Below are positions 44,101 through 50,100 of a DNA stretch of 64,000 bases, piece by piece. A program made the translations under genes and the position numbers. The DNA comes from Planctomycetota bacterium. Lineage in GTDB: Bacteria > Planctomycetota > Uabimicrobiia > Uabimicrobiales > Uabimicrobiaceae. The stretch is taken from assembly GCA_029260735.1 (NCBI GenBank), contig JAJDCR010000016.1:1-64000 (forward strand), written 5' to 3'. How positions within the stretch are numbered: the stretch's first letter is position 1; each line of letters starts with the position of its first letter. Below the pieces are notes generated by a model. The model had not been told where the DNA came from and made no database searches. It saw only the letters and a list, made by a program, of their open reading frames with translations.

Positions 44101-47100
44101 TTTACTCCCGGAAAAAGTATTTCTCGTTGGGGAGGCTTCTTATCAAAAATTGATTGCTTTGATGCTCCCTTTTTTCAAATTTCGCCAAAAGAAGCGGCCT
44201 TGATGGATCCGCAACAGCGCTTATTTTTACAAGTCGCTTGGCATACTTTTGAAGACGCCGGACTTCTTCCTTCTTCTTGGTCAGAGAAAAGAGTGGGGGT
44301 TTTTGTCGGAGCTCAGTTCCAAGAATACGACCAAATTCTTCGTCAGCAGGAAAATATAAGTGGGGCTCACACTGCAACAGGCAATGCTTTGAGTATGTTA
44401 GCAAACCGTGTTTCTTATGTTTTTAACTTTAGAGGCCCTAGCGAAACTATAGATACTGCTTGCTCAAGTTCTCTTGTTGCAATGCACCGCGCGATAAAAT
44501 CTTTGCAAGAAAAAGAATCTTCTCTCGCTTTGGTCGGAGGAGTAAGCCTGAATTTGATCCCGCAAACTTTTATTGATACAAGCCAACTCGGAGTTCTCTC
44601 TCCTGACGGACGCTGTAAAACCTTTGATCAATCGGCTAATGGTTATGTCAAAGGGGAAGGAGTAGGAGCAGTTCTCTTAAGGCCACTATCAGAAGCCCAG
44701 CGAGATGGCAATCAAATCTATGCTGTTATTGCTGCAAGCCAGGTCAATCATGGAGGAAAAGCGCATTCTTTAACCGCTCCTAACGCTAAAGCCCAAAAAG
44801 AGCTTTTAGTCCGCGCTTACAAAGAAGCAAAGGTTGATTTAGAGCAAGTAAGCTACATTGAAGTGCACGGCACGGGAACGGAATTAGGAGATCCGGTTGA
44901 AGTGGATGCGCTGAAAGAAGCTTTTTTCTTTTTATGGGAAAAGTCACAAAAATTGCCAAAGCAAAGAAGCAAAAAAAGAAGCAAAGATCTTCCTCTTCAC
45001 TTTTGTGGACTAGGGTCTGTTAAAACAAATATTGGCCACTTAGAGCCCGCTGCGGGAGTGGCTTCCTTACTCAAAGTCCTTCTTGCCTTAAGACACCAAA
45101 AACTACCAGGACATCCTCATTTCCACAAATTGAACTCCTACATTGATTTAGAGAAAAGTCCTTTTTATATTGTCAAAGAGACAAAACACTGGGCGAGTGA
45201 GGGAAAGCGAATTGCAGGAGTCAGCTCTTTTGGATTTGGTGGAACCAATGCCCATCTCATTGTCGAAGAATATCTAGATAAACCAATTTCAGAAAAAACA
45301 AAGAAAAAAGAGAACGAGGAAAAAGCTCTTCCCCTTATTTTTTCTGCTCAAAGTAAAGAGCAGTTACGAGAACAAGTAGAGAACTTTACTTCTTTTTTAG
45401 AAAAAACAAGGGATATAAAACTTGCTGATATCGCTTATACTCTACAGCTTGGACGAGAGTCCTTTTCTTTCCGATGTGCTTTTTGGGGATCTTCTCCTCT
45501 TCAATGGAAGGAAGAGATGCAAGCTTATCTTATTGCAGAGCCTCAGAGAATAGAAAATTCCCAAAAAGATCCTCTTCCTTTTTCTTCCGTTGAGAAAGTG
45601 CAAGTGGAGAAAGTGCAAGTTGAAAAAGTGCCAGTTGAGAAAGTGCAAGTTGAAAAAGCACTCCAAGAAAAAAACTGGACTCTTCTCGTCGATAAGTGGT
45701 TGCAAGGTTATAAAATTTCTTGGAAAAAGGCTTACTCTCTCGGAGAGGGAAAACTGATTAGCTTACCGGGCTACCCTTTTGCTCGTTTCTCTTATGGTTA
45801 TTTTTGGAAAGATGAATTTATTTCTCAAGAGCTCAAAAAAAATCGGGAACAAATGATTTCTCCCTCTTCAGAAAAATCTCCCGAAGACAAAACCAATATT
45901 TTAAAAGAACTCCTTACACTAGTTTCGGATCTTTTAGCAATACCAGAGGAATATATTGATTCCGAAGATAATTTACAAAGCCATGGCTTTGATTCCATTA
46001 GCTTCACTCAGTTAGCTCATCGCTTGAATCAAAAATACGAACTAGATCTTACCCCGGCTCTATTTTTTGAATACAACACTCTCCAATCATTTAGTAGATA
46101 CCTAATAGAAACTTATCCCGATATTTTTTTCCATGAGTCCAAGGAAAAGAAAAGAGAAGTAGATCAGGAGCCAAGCACATCCCCTGCTCGGCAGGAGCCT
46201 CGCCCTCCAGCCCCCTCTTCTATGACAGAAGAAGTTGCGATAGTTGGAATGAACGGAGTTTTTCCGGGTTCGCCTGATCTTGAGACTTTTTGGGAGAACT
46301 TGGTTGAGCAGAAAGATTTAATAGGAGAAGTGCCCTCTCATCGTTGGGATTGGAAAGAAGCGAGCCTTTTACTTACAGATGGAAAAAATCCTCAGAGAAT
46401 GCGTTGGGGAGGATTTTTAGAGCAGGTTTCCTCTTTTGATGCTCCTTTCTTTAAGATTTCTCCTAAAGAAGCCGAACTAATGGACCCTCAGCAACGTCTT
46501 TTCTTACAAGTCGTCTGGCATACAATCGAAAATGCCGGATACAAAATAGAGGATCTCAGTAAAAGAAAAGTTGGCCTCTTTGTTGGAGTTTCTGCCAATG
46601 ACTATGCTGAGATACTCCAGAAATCTCAGAAAGTAGAAGCTCATATTGCAACGGGGACTTCCCATAGTATTTTAGCGAACCGAGTTTCCTATTTACTAAA
46701 TCTTAGTGGGCCTAGCGAAACAGTTGACACCGCTTGCTCCAGTTCCCTTGTCGCTCTACATCGGGCACTGAGAGCCATTCAGTCAGGAGATTGCCATTGG
46801 GCCATTGCAGGAGGAGTCCATTTGATTTTGACTCCCTCTCTTCATTTGTACTTTAGCCAAGCAGGAATGCTCTCTCCGGAAGGGAGATGTCATAGCTTTG
46901 ATGCAAAAGCAAATGGCTATGCTCGCGGAGAAGGAGTGGGTGCTGTTTTGCTCAAACCAATAGCCCAAGCTCTAGCTGATGGAGATCACGTCTATGCGGT
47001 GATCAAGGGTAGTGCCGTTAACCACGGAGGTTATGCCAATAGCCTAACCGCTCCCAATGCAAAAGCGCAAGCCACTTTAATCGAAGAAGCTTACTCGCGC

Positions 47101-50100
47101 GCAAAAATAGACTCGACAAGCATTAGCTACATTGAAACGCATGGCACGGGAACTAAGTTAGGTGATCCAGTAGAAATCAATGGATTAAAGCGAGCCTTTG
47201 CGAATCTTGCTTTAAGAGAGAATATAGATAAAAAAACGAAGAAGATAGAAGATAGCCAAATAGAAAAAGAAGAATGGCCTTACTGCGCTCTGGGAACCGT
47301 CAAGTCAAATATTGGACATCTAGAAGCTGCTGCAGGAATAGCCGGAATTATTAAAGTTCTCTTGTGTTTAGAGAAGAAAAAACTTCCAGGCTTAGTTCAC
47401 TTAGAAAAAGCCAACCCTTACATTGATCTAGAGGAAAGTCCTTTCTATTTGCTTTCCCAAACAAAAAGCTGGATTCCTCTTAAAGACAAAAATAATAAAA
47501 ACCTTCCTCGAAGAGCAGGTGTCAGCTCCTTCGGCTTTGGAGGAAGTAACGCCCATCTTGTATTGGAAGAGTTTCTTCCCCAAAACTATGCCAAAAATGC
47601 TTTGCCTTCTCGTAAACGTGAGTCTTTTCCCCTCTATCCATTTGCCTCAAAATATTATTGGTTAGAAACAGACCCTTCTTTTATTGAGGCCGAAAAAACC
47701 GGGATAGAAAAAAGAGCATCAGAAAGCAGAATAGAAAACTTTCACTACGAACTATCAGGAGACGAGTTTTTTTGGCGAGATCATAAAATAGGCTCTGCTT
47801 ACGTTATGCCAGCGGCCTCTTATTTGCACTTACTGACCCAAAGTCTATCCCCTGATCTGCCTTTCAAAATAATGGATATTCAGTGGGATATCCCTCTTTT
47901 ATTTCAGGGAAAAACAAGTTTATACTTAGAAATTGAGAGTAAGGATACAGAAAGAAACTATCGTTTTTATACCTTAAGAAAGAAAGAAAAAATAGTGCAC
48001 TCTAAGGGGAGTATAGCTCCCTCTTCTCTTTATCCAAATCTTTATACAAAAAGCACAAAGCCAATTCCTCTACCTGAAATAAAGCAAAAAAAGCTCTACC
48101 GAGAAGATATATATCAGAAATTCCAAAAAGAAGGATTCTTTTATGGTCCCTCTTTTCAAAACATAGAGTGGCTCACTGTCGGTTCCTCTGACGTATGGGC
48201 TAAACTCATCTTGACCCCGCAAGAGAACAAGGACAAAAGTTATCTTCATCCTGGATTGCTAGATGGAGCTTGGCAAAGTTTAATTGGCATAGAACGTCTT
48301 TTTCAAAGCAAAGAGAAACAATTTCCTTTCTTTCTAAAATCGATTTGTATAAAAGAGAAAATTCCTTCTGAATGCTACATTTACATCAAAGAAAACAAAA
48401 GTAATCTCGGTATTCTGGAATATAAAATTACTATTATCTCAAAAAAGGGCCTACCTCTAGTTGAAATGGAAGGGTTTCGATTGAACGCCATGTCTTCATC
48501 TTCTTCTCAGAAAGCTCTAACACAATGTTATGGTTATTCTTGGACTGAATCTGATTTAGTGCCAGACACCGATGTGATCGAGAAATATGATTGCTCTTCG
48601 ACGGAATCTAACTTAGTGCCAGACACCAAAAAAATTTGGTTCAATGCGATCGAAAAATATGATTACTCTTCGACGGAATCTAACTTAGTGCCAGACACCA
48701 AAAAAATTTGGTTAGTTTTTGGAACAAGAGAAAAAGTAAACACTGCTCTTTGGGAAAGGCTCGATTCCCCCAAACAAGTTTATTTTATCTACCCAGGAAA
48801 GACTTTTGCCAAACGAAAGGGAAATGTCTACCAATTTCCTTCTCAAGAAGAAAAATCATATACTTTACTATGGAAGCACCTGCCACTCAGTTCTGACTCT
48901 GTCGTTAGAATTGTTTATTTGTGGGATGAGGAAGCCTATTTCCCTCAAAAAGGATGGGGAGTTCATAAAAAAATCCAAAGGATTTTTTATCTTTTCCAAA
49001 CAGGGTTTAAAAAGTTTTCCACTCGGAAGTTAGAGTTCTATCATCTACTTTCTCATTCTCGAAAAAATCAAATTTACCAAGAAATGTGCGTAGCCTTTGG
49101 GAAAACAATTCTTCAAGAGGGATACTCTTTTTCTTTTACCGCTTTATCACTAGAAAAAGCCTCCTTTTCGGAAGAAAAATGTTTTGCTTTAATCAAAAAA
49201 GAAGCTCTTCAAAAAAATTCTGCTCTAGCGGTTCTTTACAAGAAAGGAAAAAGATGGGAAAAAAGTTTTCAAGCAAAAGATCTTTCTTCTTCTAAGCTTA
49301 TTTGGAGAAGGGGAGGAGTTTATATCATTTCTGGAGGAGGGGGCTCTCTTGGAATCCTTTGGGCAAAATATTTACACAAGAACTGGGGGGCTAATATTAT
49401 TCTCTTGGGACGCTCTCCTCTTTCTCAAAAAATATCAGAGGATCTCTCTCAAATGCAAAGAAAGGGCGAAGGAAAAGTCCTTTACTTCTCTGTCGATATT
49501 ACTCATAAATCTTCTTTGGAAAAAGTTCTAAGAGAGATCAGAGAGAGTTTTTCTTCGATCCATGGGGTTATTCATTCTGCCGGTATCTTAGAGGACTGTC
49601 TTTTTTATGACCAAAGCTGGGACCAGTTTTCTCGGGTTTTAAGCCCGAAAACGAAAGGAACAATGTATCTCGATGAGCTAACAGCTCAAGACCCTTTGGA
49701 TTTTTTTCTTCTCTTTTCGTCTTTATCTTCGGTTATGGGAAACCCTGGACAAAGTAATTATTCTGCCGCAAATGGTTTTCTGGATGGCTATGCTCTTTGG
49801 AGAGAAGGTCTCCAAAGACGGGGAAAAAGATCGGGAAAAAGTATTGTCATCAACTGGCCTCTTTGGCAGGAAGGGCAAATGCAAATCCCTTTGTCTTTAA
49901 AGAGACAACTTCAAGATAAGGGGTTTTCTGAACTTCCTAGTTCATTAGGAATAGAGATAGGGGAAAAGATTCTTTCTCTAAATTCTGGGCAAACCCTAGT
50001 TTTTTCCGGGGATAAAAAGCTCTGGCCAAAAAATCTGCCTTCTTTTCTCTCTTTCGCAAGAGGAGAGGAGAAAGAGACATCACAGGAGAAAAGAGAAAAA

